Notes under the pieces: model-generated
Databases searched by the model: none
What the model saw: the letters and a program-made list of their open reading frames with translations, nothing else
Told to the model about the DNA's origin: nothing
Shown: one piece after another, positions 34,119 to 45,900 of the stretch
Numbering within the stretch: the first letter of the stretch is position 1
Layout of the letters: each line of letters begins with the position of its first letter
Made by a program: the position numbers and the translations under genes
Assembly (NCBI GenBank): GCA_000149265.1
Contig: CH002010.1
Location: 358,075-422,074, forward strand
Length of the DNA stretch: 64,000 nucleotides
Source of the DNA: Ciona savignyi
Taxonomy: Eukaryota; Chordata; Ascidiacea; Phlebobranchia; Cionidae
Reading direction: 5' to 3'

Positions 34119-36401
34119 ATGAAAATTTACATTATGACGTCACTTTTATCGATAGTAGCGATTGGAGTACTGGGTAAGTTGTTCAACTTACCTTATTCGC
34201 TGTAGCTAGTTATAACTTGGTAAAAGAGGAGCGAGTGTAATTTCTATGAAAGAAACAAAATATTTTTTACTGTTTCCAATTGTGTTATTAACTTTTCAAA
34301 ACAAAAATGTTTTTTTTTCGACTGTTTTTATGATTTAAATCCCAATGGAAATACAGTTACTTTCCTCATTTTTCGTATAGGGCATGGTGAAAAAATCCCA
34401 CGGTGAAAAAAATTGTTTTTTTTCGGTCACTAGATCAGTTGTAAGATAGCGTGCTGTATATGAACGGTTCTAATTAACCAGATGACCACATAACAGCACT
34501 TCGGCAAGTATATAGACGAGTTTTAAAAGTTGTTTCTTTCAAGGTTGTACACCTCCAAATCGACCCAAGTTCTCTACCATGGATTGCGTCAGCAATGACG
34601 TAGGAATCAGCTGCAGGTTTAAATGTAACTCGTGGACGAATATGATTGGACAGCCCGTAATAACGTGTGAAAAATTAAACGAATGGGACGCCCCATCTCC
34701 AATTTGCCATCGTAAGTTTTCACCAGCTTATAAGAAATTTTTTTACGGCCTTAGTTTCGAACCCAGGATGGGGTTGTTGCTAAGACCGTTTTTGTTTGTA
34801 AGTCTTTATGCATCGGTCGCGATAAACATTCGACCACACCACCGTTATTCTGTGAAATTTTGATTTCGGAAGTTCGTATTGAAATATGCTTTTTTAAGTA
34901 GTTTACGATTTTGCTCCATATAAAGTAGCATGTGTAAGGTCGCCCCATTTTATAACGTAACGCATACAGCTTATAAGAAAACGTAGACACCACCCCGGAG
35001 GTTTCTAAATTAAATATTTTATTGAGTTACATTCCGAAACGACTCAATATAAAATATACAAATTTGGACTCTTGGCTTAGATATACAGTTGTACCAATTT
35101 TGTAACCCTATTTGTTTTAACATTAACGAACAAGTCTAACTTATGTTCAAAATGCATTATTGTTTAAATACAAATAAAACAAAATAGGGTAATTTACCTT
35201 GCTTATTGTGATTATACAATAACAAAATATATATTCCTGGTCAATTCGTCATAAAAAGCTAACTGTCGTATTTGGTAGAATTTTAGAATTTCGAAGAACT
35301 TTTTTTCTTTCATTTTTCCTTTTTTTAATTTAAGTATAAATACCTATTCGTTTACCAATTATGTTTTTAATGGAGTTATTCTAAATAGTTTTCAGTCGTG
35401 CTAACCGTTCGGTCTCACGCAATTTAATCTCATCCGATTTTTTTTTATTTCAGCGGATTACAGCAAATGTCCCAAGGTAAGTTTCAAATTGGTGGTTAAA
35501 TTTAATCCGAGATTTCAATATCCTATTTAAGCATGTGATTAATTGCGGTTAACGTGTGGTTTATGAAGATTTGAGGTAGACCTGACAATTAGGATGAAAC
35601 AATTGATATAATATCGATCATTCATCATTAAATGTAGAGTCTCTTTCCTGCTGTGATAAAATTATCGCACTTGTCCTACAGATTAGTCTCGTGGGTAAGT
35701 GCGTCGCCTTTCAGCCGAAGGTTCCACATACAAAAGTGGTGACCAGCTAGTCGGTTGCGTACTTGGATAAAACACTTAACGAACTTAACGAACATTGTCT
35801 GAAACCAGCGGATTAATGGGTTCTACCAAATTGAAGGAACGCGTCTACACACTGCAAAAGCTCCGGTAACCCGACGATGGGAGCGAGGTGATATGACGGT
35901 TGTCCGTGTGTTAACCCCCTTGGTTTTCCCATTCACGGAGATACACAAAAATATCCCATCCTTAAAGAAAAATCCTCCTATTAGTAAAATAAACAAATTT
36001 AATCTGCGTTAAAATACGACCTATGGATTTCAGAAGTCGAGTTTCTGGAGCTATTACAGCGTTTTAGTCCATCTTGGACAGGAAGCTTTGTAATATCCAC
36101 ATATATTGCTGGTCATCTCTTGCATTTGGTCAAGTTAACAATTTTATTTTTCAGTCGTAAATAGATATTTTAAACTTTTAAATTAAAACAGACAAACGAT
36201 CGACGCTGTCCCAAGATCACTAAATCGGATATAAGGAAGTTCCGAGAACATAGAGATTTATTGACCAAACAACAACTGGAAGCGATCCAGAGAATTCAGC
36301 TCTCTTACAATAGTTACCGGATGATCCGCAGCACGAGGAAAAGATTTTGCGTTGCAGACATGTGTATGGTGAAGCACTGTCCTACCTTGGGGAGTAAGTA
36401 A
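34119..36401 (+). CDS. secreted single-CCP protein, divergent plus-strand relative E (151 aa)
   Basis: Exons: 34119-34173, signal peptide (MKIYIMTSLLSIVAIGVL); 34544-34711, CCP domain with the same six Cys and the same 168-nt length as copies B-D (FSTMDC, ISCRFKC, VITCEKLNEWD, SPIC); 35454-35476, 23-nt exon PDYSKCPK; 36192-36393, helical basic segment (RCPKITKSDIRKFREHRDLL, then KRFCVADMCMVKHCPTLG), read through to TAA at 36401. Exon number, phases and Cys spacing prove common ancestry with the minus-strand copies, but the sequence is much more diverged and the orientation is opposite. GTAAGT at 36394 is an excellent donor, so an alternative last exon (38254 onward) is possible. Expected to be secreted; function unknown. 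Confidence 0.8.
35680..35963 (+). mobile_element. SINE-I in intron of CCP gene E
   Basis: Near full length, head CAGATTAGTCTCGTGGGTAA, tail near 35950-35963. Confidence 0.7.
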
Positions 36402-36452
36402 TAAATGCTGCGTTGTAGTGAATAATGCACATCATGATAAGAGTTCATTTGT

Positions 36453-36573
36453 GTACGGTCGTGTGGCCATATGGTTACCGCGACCGATACATATACCGAC
36501 TGTTATACAAAATAACGGTCCCAGTGACGAGCCCATAATGGGATCGAAACTCGGCTCGGTAAAAAAAGTGCAT
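36453..36573 (+). mobile_element. SINE-II copy, plus orientation
   Basis: Starts GTCGTGTGGCCATATGGTTA and ends GATCGAAACTCGGCTCGGTA. It lies 50 bp after the read-through stop of gene E. Confidence 0.65.
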
Positions 36574-36937
36574 TTGCTAGAGTGATTACATCATTTATAT
36601 TCTCGTTGGTTAAAGCCACGGTTAAATTAGGAATTTAACACTACACCTCGTGAGTCGAGTAGCTGGATATATTTCAGTGTGTCGATATGGTTTCTCCTTA
36701 TATGATTTATTTATAAGTATCTTAATTATACCCAAAGTTAAATTTGGGGGAGGATTAAAAAATCCGGATGCTTAATTTATTTACACCCTTGTGTGTGGTA
36801 TATGTTAGGGTTTATCGGTGAATATTACAAGACATCTCATGCCCACAGTCGCTGAAGCTAATATAGCGTGTAAAGGTTCAAGGTTATTCCACAACACATC
36901 ATGTCCGTAGTCGAGCTGGAACATTAAATAAAAATAT

Positions 36938-37227
36938 AGGATAGGATATTAATGTTTATCCCCGTGAATGGAAAAACCAAGGGGGTTAACACACGGGCAA
37001 TCGTCAGATCACATCGCGCCCACCGTCGGGTAACCAGAGCTATTGAAGTGTGTTGTGTATGATTCACACGTTCCTTCAATTTGGTAGAACCCATTAATCC
37101 GCCTGGTTCAGGCAATGTCCGTAAAGTGCCTTGCCCAATGACACAACCGACTAGCTAGCGACCAGTTTCGCACCTGCAACCTTCCGGTTGAAAGCCGACG
37201 CACTTAACCGCCAGACTAACCGGCCGG
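36938..37227 (-). mobile_element. SINE-I, full length
   Basis: Complete copy: ATAGGATAGGAT tail at the low end, head GCCAGACTAACCGGCCGG at the high end. Confidence 0.8.
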
Positions 37228-37402
37228 ACCTAATATATAAAAAGACTTTTAGTAATCGACGAACTATATTATATTTTATGTTTTTACACTTATTTTACAA
37301 TGCAGATCGAAGGTTGGCCAACATGTGCAGAAAGTGCAAACGGAAAGTACTAAGATGCGGAAAATCCGGGTCTATTTTGGGTTAAATTCGTTTGGTCTAT
37401 AT

Positions 37403-37716
37403 CAGTGATTCCCAACCGCGGCTCCCAGCTAGCGTTCTGCGGGTCTCATTGACCTTAGAAAATCCCCTAAAAAATATTAGAATCTGATTATAATAATAAA
37501 AAAAATAAAATTAGTATTCTAAAATAACCCTTGCTTAGTTTAAGGGCTGGGAAAAGAGTTTTAACTTCATAGTTAAGATTAGAGGCAAGGAAAGTTGTAA
37601 AAAGGCTGCTATTGTTACGTCACTGTTTTCTTAAAGCAGTGTGTTTTCATGCGGCTCCATACGTATTCTAAAATTTGAAATTTGGCCCCGACACTAAAAA
37701 AGGTTGGGAACCACTG
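37403..37716. mobile_element. hAT-type MITE with perfect 8-bp duplication
   Basis: 314 bp. Ends CAGTGATTCCCAACC and, inverted, CAGTGGTTCCCAACC. Flanked by GTCTATAT on both sides (37395-37402 and 37717-37724). No coding potential. Confidence 0.85.
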
Positions 37717-38253
37717 GTCTATATCGTTTAGTCTTAATTAAATTTTGATCGCTTAATATTGTTCTTTCGCCTAGGTTTGGCGGCCGCGTCCGCTATATTT
37801 ATTAAATTATATCCTTTTTTTAATGACGTGTTTTAACGGCTGTTCGTTTTGCCGTGTTTTCCCGTTCCTGTGTGTGATTATATTCGTTTCCCATTTAAAA
37901 AACTAAACTAAATTGCTTCGCAATAAATTCTTCAACTTTTTAAAAATATACGTCGATTTTATGAAGTTTCGATATTTAGTTAATAGAATTCTTATTTTAT
38001 TTATGTTTTTTTACCAGCATCATGTAAATATTTCGTAGTCGTAATTGAATAAACGTTTTTTTACCGAGCCAAGTTTCCAACCTATTATGGGCTCCTCACT
38101 AGAACCGTTTTTGTATATAATAGCAGTTATATGTACCTGTCGCCTTTTTTTGCCAAACGACCGTACTCAAATGATTGGTTGTAAAATAAATTATGAACAA
38201 GTTTTGCTTATACACCACCGGTATTTTTTGTGGTTCATTTTATTTGTCCGCAG

Positions 38254-38467
38254 GATGTCGCAAGAGAGTAAGGTTTTTTAAAACCCCGAGTAATCGGAGC
38301 GTTCAACCAATCATGCTTTTAGTCTGTCCACTGCAAATTGATCCAACAAAAATGTTGCGACTCAAAACGTACAATATTTCTGTTAATTCCCTTGAATGGG
38401 AAAACGCAGATTACCTCGTACCCAGTCTGATTTTTAAAGTAAGTAAAAAAGTCTGGTTTTCAATATA
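38254..38467 (+). CDS. possible alternative last exon of CCP gene E
   Basis: Follows a good acceptor (TTATTTGTCCGCAG). Joined to the donor at 36393 it reads RCRKRVRFFKTPSNRS and on to a stop at about 38467. A donor-like GTAAGG after CGCAAGAGA would leave only a tiny exon. The start of this block is also found at 44647 after the same acceptor sequence, which supports exon identity, but the reading is unproven. Confidence 0.3.
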
Positions 38468-38824
38468 ATTTTAGCTTCAGTAACCCGACACTCAAAACAT
38501 AGAATCTTTTTGTTAATTCAATTGGATTGGAAAACGCATGGGCGTTATCAAATGTGCAAACGTCAGATTACCCCGTGCCCACAGTCGAGTTTTCGAAGTA
38601 ATTGCAGTGTGTGTCAAACAATTTATTTGAACCACTAGAAACACCCACCCGTATCAGAACTCACGCGAACGATCTAGTTTCCGAAGCTTTGTTGTTTGTA
38701 ACGTTGTTATGGCGGTTCAGCCAAGAACGGTAACTCAAAGTTGGCCGCGAGATAATCTGACGAATTTCCGAGTGATAACGCCCCTTGCGTTTCCAATTAA
38801 AATAAAACAGGAATCATCTTTTCA

Positions 38825-39119
38825 GGATAGGATAGGATATTCACCTTTATCCCCGTGAATGGGAAAACCAAGGGGTTAACACACGAGCAATCGTCAGATC
38901 ACCTCGCGCCCATCGTCGGGTTACCGGAGCTATTGAAGTGTGTTGTATATGATAGTCACATTCCTTCAATTTGGTAAAACCCATTAATCCGCTGGGTTCA
39001 GGCAATGTCCGTAAACTGCCTTGCCCAAGGACACAACCGACTATAGCTAGCGACCAGTTTCGCACCTGCAACCTTTCGATTGAAAGGCGACGCACTTAAC
39101 CGCTAGACCAGCCGGACGG
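38825..39119 (-). mobile_element. SINE-I, full length
   Basis: Complete copy with pentamer tail at 38825 and tRNA-like head ending at 39119. Confidence 0.8.
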
Positions 39120-39284
39120 ACATTTAAGGAGCACAGTACCAGTCGTTTTATAAATAAGTTTATTAAACTTGAACGCATCTCACTCACAGTTAGTTGGAAC
39201 AGTATGTTATAAGGTTAAACAGTGCATATTGTGACGCGACAAACAACCTTCCAGCCAATATAGTGCCATCACAAGTCGCTATTA

Positions 39285-39406
39285 TTACGTCATGCACACG
39301 AGACAACGCGAAAATTTTCTAACAAAAAATAAATGTGACGTAACAGGGGAACCCCAAATTTTGAAAAACGAGTTTAAACAATGGAAAAAACTCGATCTAT
39401 AAATAG
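39285..39406 (+). promoter_or_regulatory. candidate promoter: two CRE-like sites and TATA box
   Basis: TTACGTCA at 39285-39292, TGACGTAA at 39336-39343 and TATAAATAG at 39398-39406 lie in order on the plus strand, about 165 bp before the ATG at 39569. Confidence 0.4.
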
Positions 39407-39568
39407 GCACGGAAACTGTGGGGCTCTTGCATAGAAAAGGAGTTTGCTTGTGTAGAAAAAACAAGTGTTGTGTCTTGTGTTTGATGTGCATACTGTGTTG
39501 CTAACATCCGTCTTCCTTACCGTTGTAAACCAGCGTTGCTTTCGGGGTTTTCTGCGGGAATCAGTAAT

Positions 39569-39631
39569 ATGCAGTTCAAGCTATATAACAAGAAGCTCTT
39601 GCTAATATTGGTTTACACAGTGGGTAGATAA
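39569..39631 (+). CDS. possible signal-peptide first exon of an unseen gene
   Basis: ATG followed by MQFKLYNKKLLLILVYTVG, a short basic start plus hydrophobic core. GGTAGATAA then gives either a 20-residue peptide or a weak donor (GTAGAT). It is downstream of the candidate promoter at 39285-39406. No following plus-strand exon was found, because the region is occupied by the minus-strand glycosyltransferase. Confidence 0.25.
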   Translation: MQFKLYNKKLLLILVYTVGR

Positions 39632-39928
39632 GCCTTGGAGCAGTAGAATAAGGTGAGTCTTTGAGCACCAAAACTTCTGGGACTAATAAGCCAGGCGGTT
39701 TTTAAAAAAACATTTCAAGGGGGGAGGCTGTAAATGGGGTGTCACACTAGGTCTTTACTTTATGGCGTTTTTGTGATTATTGGTGTTTTTTAAAGTAAGT
39801 TTTAAAGGCGTTTTTGTTGTGTAGATTAAAATATCTGTATGCTTGAAAAAAATGTTGATTTTCGGGATTTGACTTTAGTTTCCTTCCCAATTACAGTGCA
39901 CGCCTCCTTTTTCACATTTATTTCGCGA

Positions 39929-42900
39929 CTATGTCAGTAACCCCAGGTCTTTTAAGTTAAGCGTCCCGTCATCCGTCGAGTTGTATTGCAACATCCGACA
40001 CGACAGACCGAGGTTCTCGCACATCCAAAGCACCAAGTTACACGTCCAGTTTGATAAGCATGGCCTGCATTGCACGATAGCCGTACCCACGTCCGCGGTT
40101 ATGTTGGTGAAAAGGGGGGTTTTGTCGACCCCAACAACAGAGTATTTCACCCCGTTTAACCCATCTCTCATCATCTTTGTCACAGTGTTTGACAGAATCT
40201 CGTATCTGCAATAGAGTTACTCGTAAAATACTCAGTACTTCTATAGGCTAAGATAAAGACATATGTTGCTGTGGTTGAATTCGAAATAGCAAAGATAGAA
40301 GACGACTGGATATTTATGTTAAAGCGCAGCTGAGTTATCATACGGGCATATGTCAATTACCTTGCGCCCCATTGTCTAACTCAAAAAGATAATGGCGTAA
40401 GTAGTAATATTTAAGGTAAAGATTTTCAGTTTACTACATTGTTTATGTGGAATTATCATGGTTCGTTGAAAGTAAATGAATCCTTCGAAGAAGTAGATAA
40501 ATCCATTCACACACAGCAATAGCTCTAACAGGTCGATCATGGCCATAAGACATGTGGACGAAGTTCTGCAAAGCGTCACTTTCCGTTTCGACTTTACAAA
40601 GACAATCCAATATTGAGTTATTCATAAAACTAATAAATATTGGTTCGTAGTGACGTTCAAAATCAATATACAGACTAAATATTTGACTTGGACAATATTG
40701 ACTAAGTTTTAAGGCAAATAAAATGGTCGGTATGTACATACTCCCATAAGGTACACACTACAACGCTTTAAAAAAGAGCATTTTTAGTTTTACAAATACT
40801 TTACTAGTAATGAGCCCACCGCAATATTTCACAGCAAAATATTGCTCTTTAATATATCAAATAAGAGGGGATGTGAAACTTATGTTTATCAACGTGAATG
40901 GGAAAACGCGAGGTGCGTTAACACACTGGTAATCATTATTAGATCACCTCGTGCCTACATTTGGGTTATCCAAGCTATTGCAGTGTGTTGTTTATGATTA
41001 AGATATTTAGTAGAACCCATTATTTCACTGTGTTCAGACAATGTCCGTTAATTGCCTTGCCCAAGGACACAACCGACTAGCTAGCGATCAGTTTTCAACT
41101 TGCAAACCTTTGGCTTAAAGGCGAAGTAATCCACCAAGATAATCATTTGAAATGTTGAATTAAGTCACAGGAAAATATCCTTAAAATATGACATAGCCAA
41201 ATATTACACTGCAAAATATCGAACAGTATAATATCTCGAACTAAAATATACCACTTAAAAAATATATAGCAAAATATTTCATTTTAAAATATCTTACCCT
41301 ACAATATTGCGTAGCAAAATATCCTGCATTAAAATTTCTAGTAGCAAAATATCTCACATTAAAATATCTTGTAGAAAAATATCTCACATTAAAATATCTA
41401 GTAAAAAATATCTAACATTAAAACATTTAGTATCAAAATATCTCGCATTAAAATATATTGTAGAAAAATATCTCACATTAAAATATATTGTAGAAAAATA
41501 TCTCGCATTAAAACATCTAGTAGAAAAATATCTCACATTAAATCATCTAGTAGAAAAATATCTCGCAATAAAACATCCAATAGCAAAATATTTTACCTTA
41601 AAAGATTAAGTTTGTTCCCTTTGTCTCTGTGATGGAAACTCATGCGATACTTTGCGATTTGGTAGGGGGGACGGGTGATAGAGTACCCCCGGGTGAATAG
41701 CCGAGCAAACATATCGTCATCTTCACCCCCCCAGCCCCAGAACATGTTTGAGTACCCATTCACGTCACGGAACTGATCTATCCCAAGCATCGTGACCCCA
41801 CCGAATAATGAGGGGTAGGGAAGTCTGAAATTTTATTTATTTATGACCTGATCATATATCTTCTGCATATAGTTGGAAAATAAGGAGATCGAAATCATTT
41901 GTAATGTAGTCGGTTTGTCCTTGGGGAAATAGAAATTAACCCTTTAGAAACGAGATTCTTTTTGCTTAGTTTGGGCGTTTTGACCGAGTCCGCTTTGTAG
42001 TGTTCTAGCGCCTCCCGTGTTATAGTTAGGGCAAAATGCAAAATGTTCAACAGCAGAGTTGTTAACAGGTTCTGCTTCAATCTAGTGGATTTAATCAGAT
42101 CCATGGTTATTACCCGGAAGTTTGTTATATCAACTGTTAAACACTTAATAATAGCTCCAGAAACCCACCGACTGTGAGCATGAGGCAATCCAACGACTAC
42201 CTGTAATAGCTCTGGTAACCCGACAGTGGGCTTGGAGTGATTTGACGATTGCCCGTGTGTTAACCCCTTTGGTTTTCCCATTCACAGGGATAAACCCGAA
42301 CATCCTATCCTAAACTATACTTGTGTAAATTCAGGATTTACCACCAGTGGTTGGGATTAAAACCAGCCGCTTATCGATTGTAAGTCTCATTTGTAGCATA
42401 AATGTAGCTTAAACGATTCTAGAACAAAAATGAAAACTGATATTACTTTCCCAAACATACATTGCCACATTTACATAGAGCTGAATAGAGTTAAGAGACT
42501 AACCGGTATCCATATTTATCAATGGCCACTGATAGGTGCTTTGGGGTGTTGGTGCAGTGGTACAGCAGTCTGTCATCCTCGAGAAGCAAATCAACATCAT
42601 GGAACACGATGCAATCGTAGCTGTCGTCCTTCGTTGCCTCCAGGTACCCAATGTTCATCAGTTTTGCTTTGTTGAACTCTAAGTTATAAGCCTGTTGGGG
42701 AAATTGAAGGAAAAACTTTTAATTTTGTGTGGTTGATGCCCTATAAATAATTTTTAGTTTCTAACAACTCATACTTAAAATATACCAAAATGCAAAGGGG
42801 GAAAAATAGCAAAGCGACAGTCGTTATATCACATCAGTTAAAAACAAAAGCAAACAAAATATACGAATCGACAGTAAAAACCCTAACAAAATAATGAAAA

Positions 42901-45900
42901 GTTTTAACAACTTTAGGCCAACTACACAATTTCCATATAAAACTAAGAGGGAAAGTGGGCAGACGGGAAGGAGGGAAACCGCACATTAAAATGAATATTA
43001 GGGAATAAGTAAGTTTTAAACATGGGGTTGAAGTTAGTTCTGAGGTTAAGATTAGTGTTTAGGAAAAAGGTTAAAATTAATTTCCATAGTTTTGGTGAGT
43101 AATTTTTCTTCTTCCCTCCTTTCCTTTTTCCCTCCCTTTAGCGTTGGCAACTACCCAACTCACCTGCTGTATCACATAGACTTTGTAGTAAATCTGCTGA
43201 CGCTGCAGAATCGGGTGAAGATGCCACATCAGCGCTCTAAGGTGGATTTCTCGCGATCGATGGGGTATTATGATCGCGATCCGATACCTGTACACAATAA
43301 CTTTGTAAGCAACTCTGCGCAAAAGTGCACTGTGGGCGGGATGCATAAATTACATCGAAGTGAATTAAAAGTTGTTAAAGGACGGTATATGTTTTGTTTG
43401 TCCGACAGATAAGTCCAGTTTTTCAACCTTTTTGCTGCACTGGAACCCCATGGAAACATTCTACTGATTTGAGGAACCACTGTGCAATAATTTGATTGTC
43501 TTATGTAAAAAAAACATTTAAATTTAATGTTTATTCATTCAAAATTAAAAGTTGGGAAACCCCTGGACTGTATGTATTGGCATAACTGTAAAGTTCCGCG
43601 GAACCCTGGTTGAAAACCACTGGATTAGTCTGATGGGTTTGTGCTTCACCTTTCATCTAAAATGTTGCAAGTACGAAAATGGTCGCTAGTCGACTGTGTC
43701 CTTGGGCAAGGCACTTAATAGACATTGCCCGAACCCACTGGAAAGATGGACTACCAAAACGTTCATCAGAAAACCATGTGCCCACAGTCGAGTTACCGAA
43801 GCTGTATGTTGGACATGACATTTTAACCCAATTTGCACATAACTTTTTAAATTGAAACACGACGTCAGCCTTGTGTGTACAAATTAACTCGCTCGTTATA
43901 ATCCTTCTAATTGAATGTACAATTTTATTGAGCTTGATTCCTTTTTGAACCGGTAGGTATTTAATTAAGCTCACTATAAACAAATTTATTTGAATAATTG
44001 TGAATATATCATTCAATGTGGATTTCTCTCATGAGATATATAACAGTAACTGTGGTTGACTTATTAAAAGCAAAACTTTTTCACAAGTTACTTCACAATA
44101 AGTTTCATATGGTCACTCAATATGGATTTTTCCCACCACTTATCATAAGATAACCATGTTTAAATACAATTGCAGATTTCTCTACCCGCCAGGATACAAA
44201 TGACAAATGCTGACACAATAAACATGTAAAGCCTAATACCAGCATTTCAAAATAATCATCACACCTTGCTATGCAATCAGGTGGGTTATAAAAACCCCCT
44301 GGCTTTAGGTTCTGATTGTTTTGCGCCGTCCACTCGAATGATGGAGGTGTTTGGTTGAAATGAAACTGCAGCTTACCATCTGTGAGAGAGATGATAACTG
44401 GATTACAAAAAACTGTCGGTTGTTTTAGTCAGTAAGACTCTGAGCCGATGGTCGTTAGATTATAACCATCCAGTGGTTAGTTGTTTGCTGGGCAAAGCAC
44501 TTAGCGAATGATGCCTCAACCCATTGCATCCATGGGTTGAGCTTGTTAGACTTATTTTAAAATCATATACAATACACTGTAATAGCATAGGTAACCCAGC
44601 GGTGGAAAGAAATCTTTATGATAATTGCACGCTTTATTTGTCCGCAGGATGTGTATCCGTGGTTAAATAAACAAAAACTACAATAGAGTTGCTGTAGCTA
44701 TTATAGTATGTGAATGGTTGCTATATTTATATGCTTGTGGGTGGGAAACCCCCTTTATTAACAACAGATTGTACTAGCATTCAAATTGCTGGAGCGTTTA
44801 CATTGTAACATTGTATAGAACCTAGATGGTTGTCTGATTTATATATTAGCTAGAATATAATATTTATGTTTTATCCATGTGAATGGGAAAACACAAAGAG
44901 GCGTTACCACATTTTGTCAGATTAGCTTGTGCTTGCCCCAATGGGTTGTTCTTAAGGTATTGCACTCTGCTGTATATGATCAAGGCCTTTCTTAAAAGTT
45001 TTAGTTGAAGCAATTAATCCGCCAGATTAAGGCAACGTCTACTAATTACCTTGCCCAAGAACACCATCCAGTCAGCAGGTGATTCTGATCACCCAATTTT
45101 TTGTCTACTCTATCGCTTGGGCTATCCGGCCAGACAAAAAAGGGTCAATTTTACACAAGTACTATTTTGATGTCACAAATGGAAAAAGGGTGTATATTAT
45201 GCAGAGGTTATTAATTTATGCCATTTTTAAATATGAAATGTTAGCCAGGTGGTAACACAAAAAGTTAAGGTTTTTCGTTTGTCATCACTAAAAAAACATC
45301 TGAATTTATTATAATTGGACCATCTATGAAAGTTCTAAATGACAATGGAACAATAAAGTAAAGGTTCTATTGAACCAATTCGTCTGGACTCTAGACTTCT
45401 ATTTTCTTAACAATCGTGCACTTAACAATACAGCTGTTGAGTTCTTGAACAAGTAGTTCATGTCTGGGACTTTGGTACAACATCCCTTTATTTATCTCGT
45501 GTTTGTCTTAGTTTTGTTGTCATGGTTTCAGTCCGTTAGCTCAATCAGTAAGTGCAATGGCTGGTCTACAAGCAGCCGAAGGGTCGTGGGTTCAAAACCA
45601 GCTATGAGTGTTTTGTGTATGAGCAAAGCACTTAACAGCAATCACATAATTGCCGTGTAATGCGTTTTGTTTAAACTGCATTATCTCAATCACACACAAC
45701 ACACGACAGTAGCTCAGTTACACAACAGTGGGTAGCTTATGGATTGCCCATGTGACGCCCCCCTCCTGAAGTTTATTCAATCACAGGGATAAACAATGAG
45801 TTTACTTACAACAACACTTGTCATCATTGGGTTGGCAATACAACAAGTGACTACATGCTTTTATAATAACCCACCAAAGCAAACAGTGGGGAAGCAGATA

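Noticed and set aside
40443-40739. 98-codon minus-strand frame in the last glycosyltransferase intron
   Set aside because: Exons on both sides join in phase without it, and part of it resembles SINE sequence.
41307-41609. 100-codon Lys/Ile-rich plus-strand frame
   Set aside because: Product of the roughly 30-bp tandem repeat.
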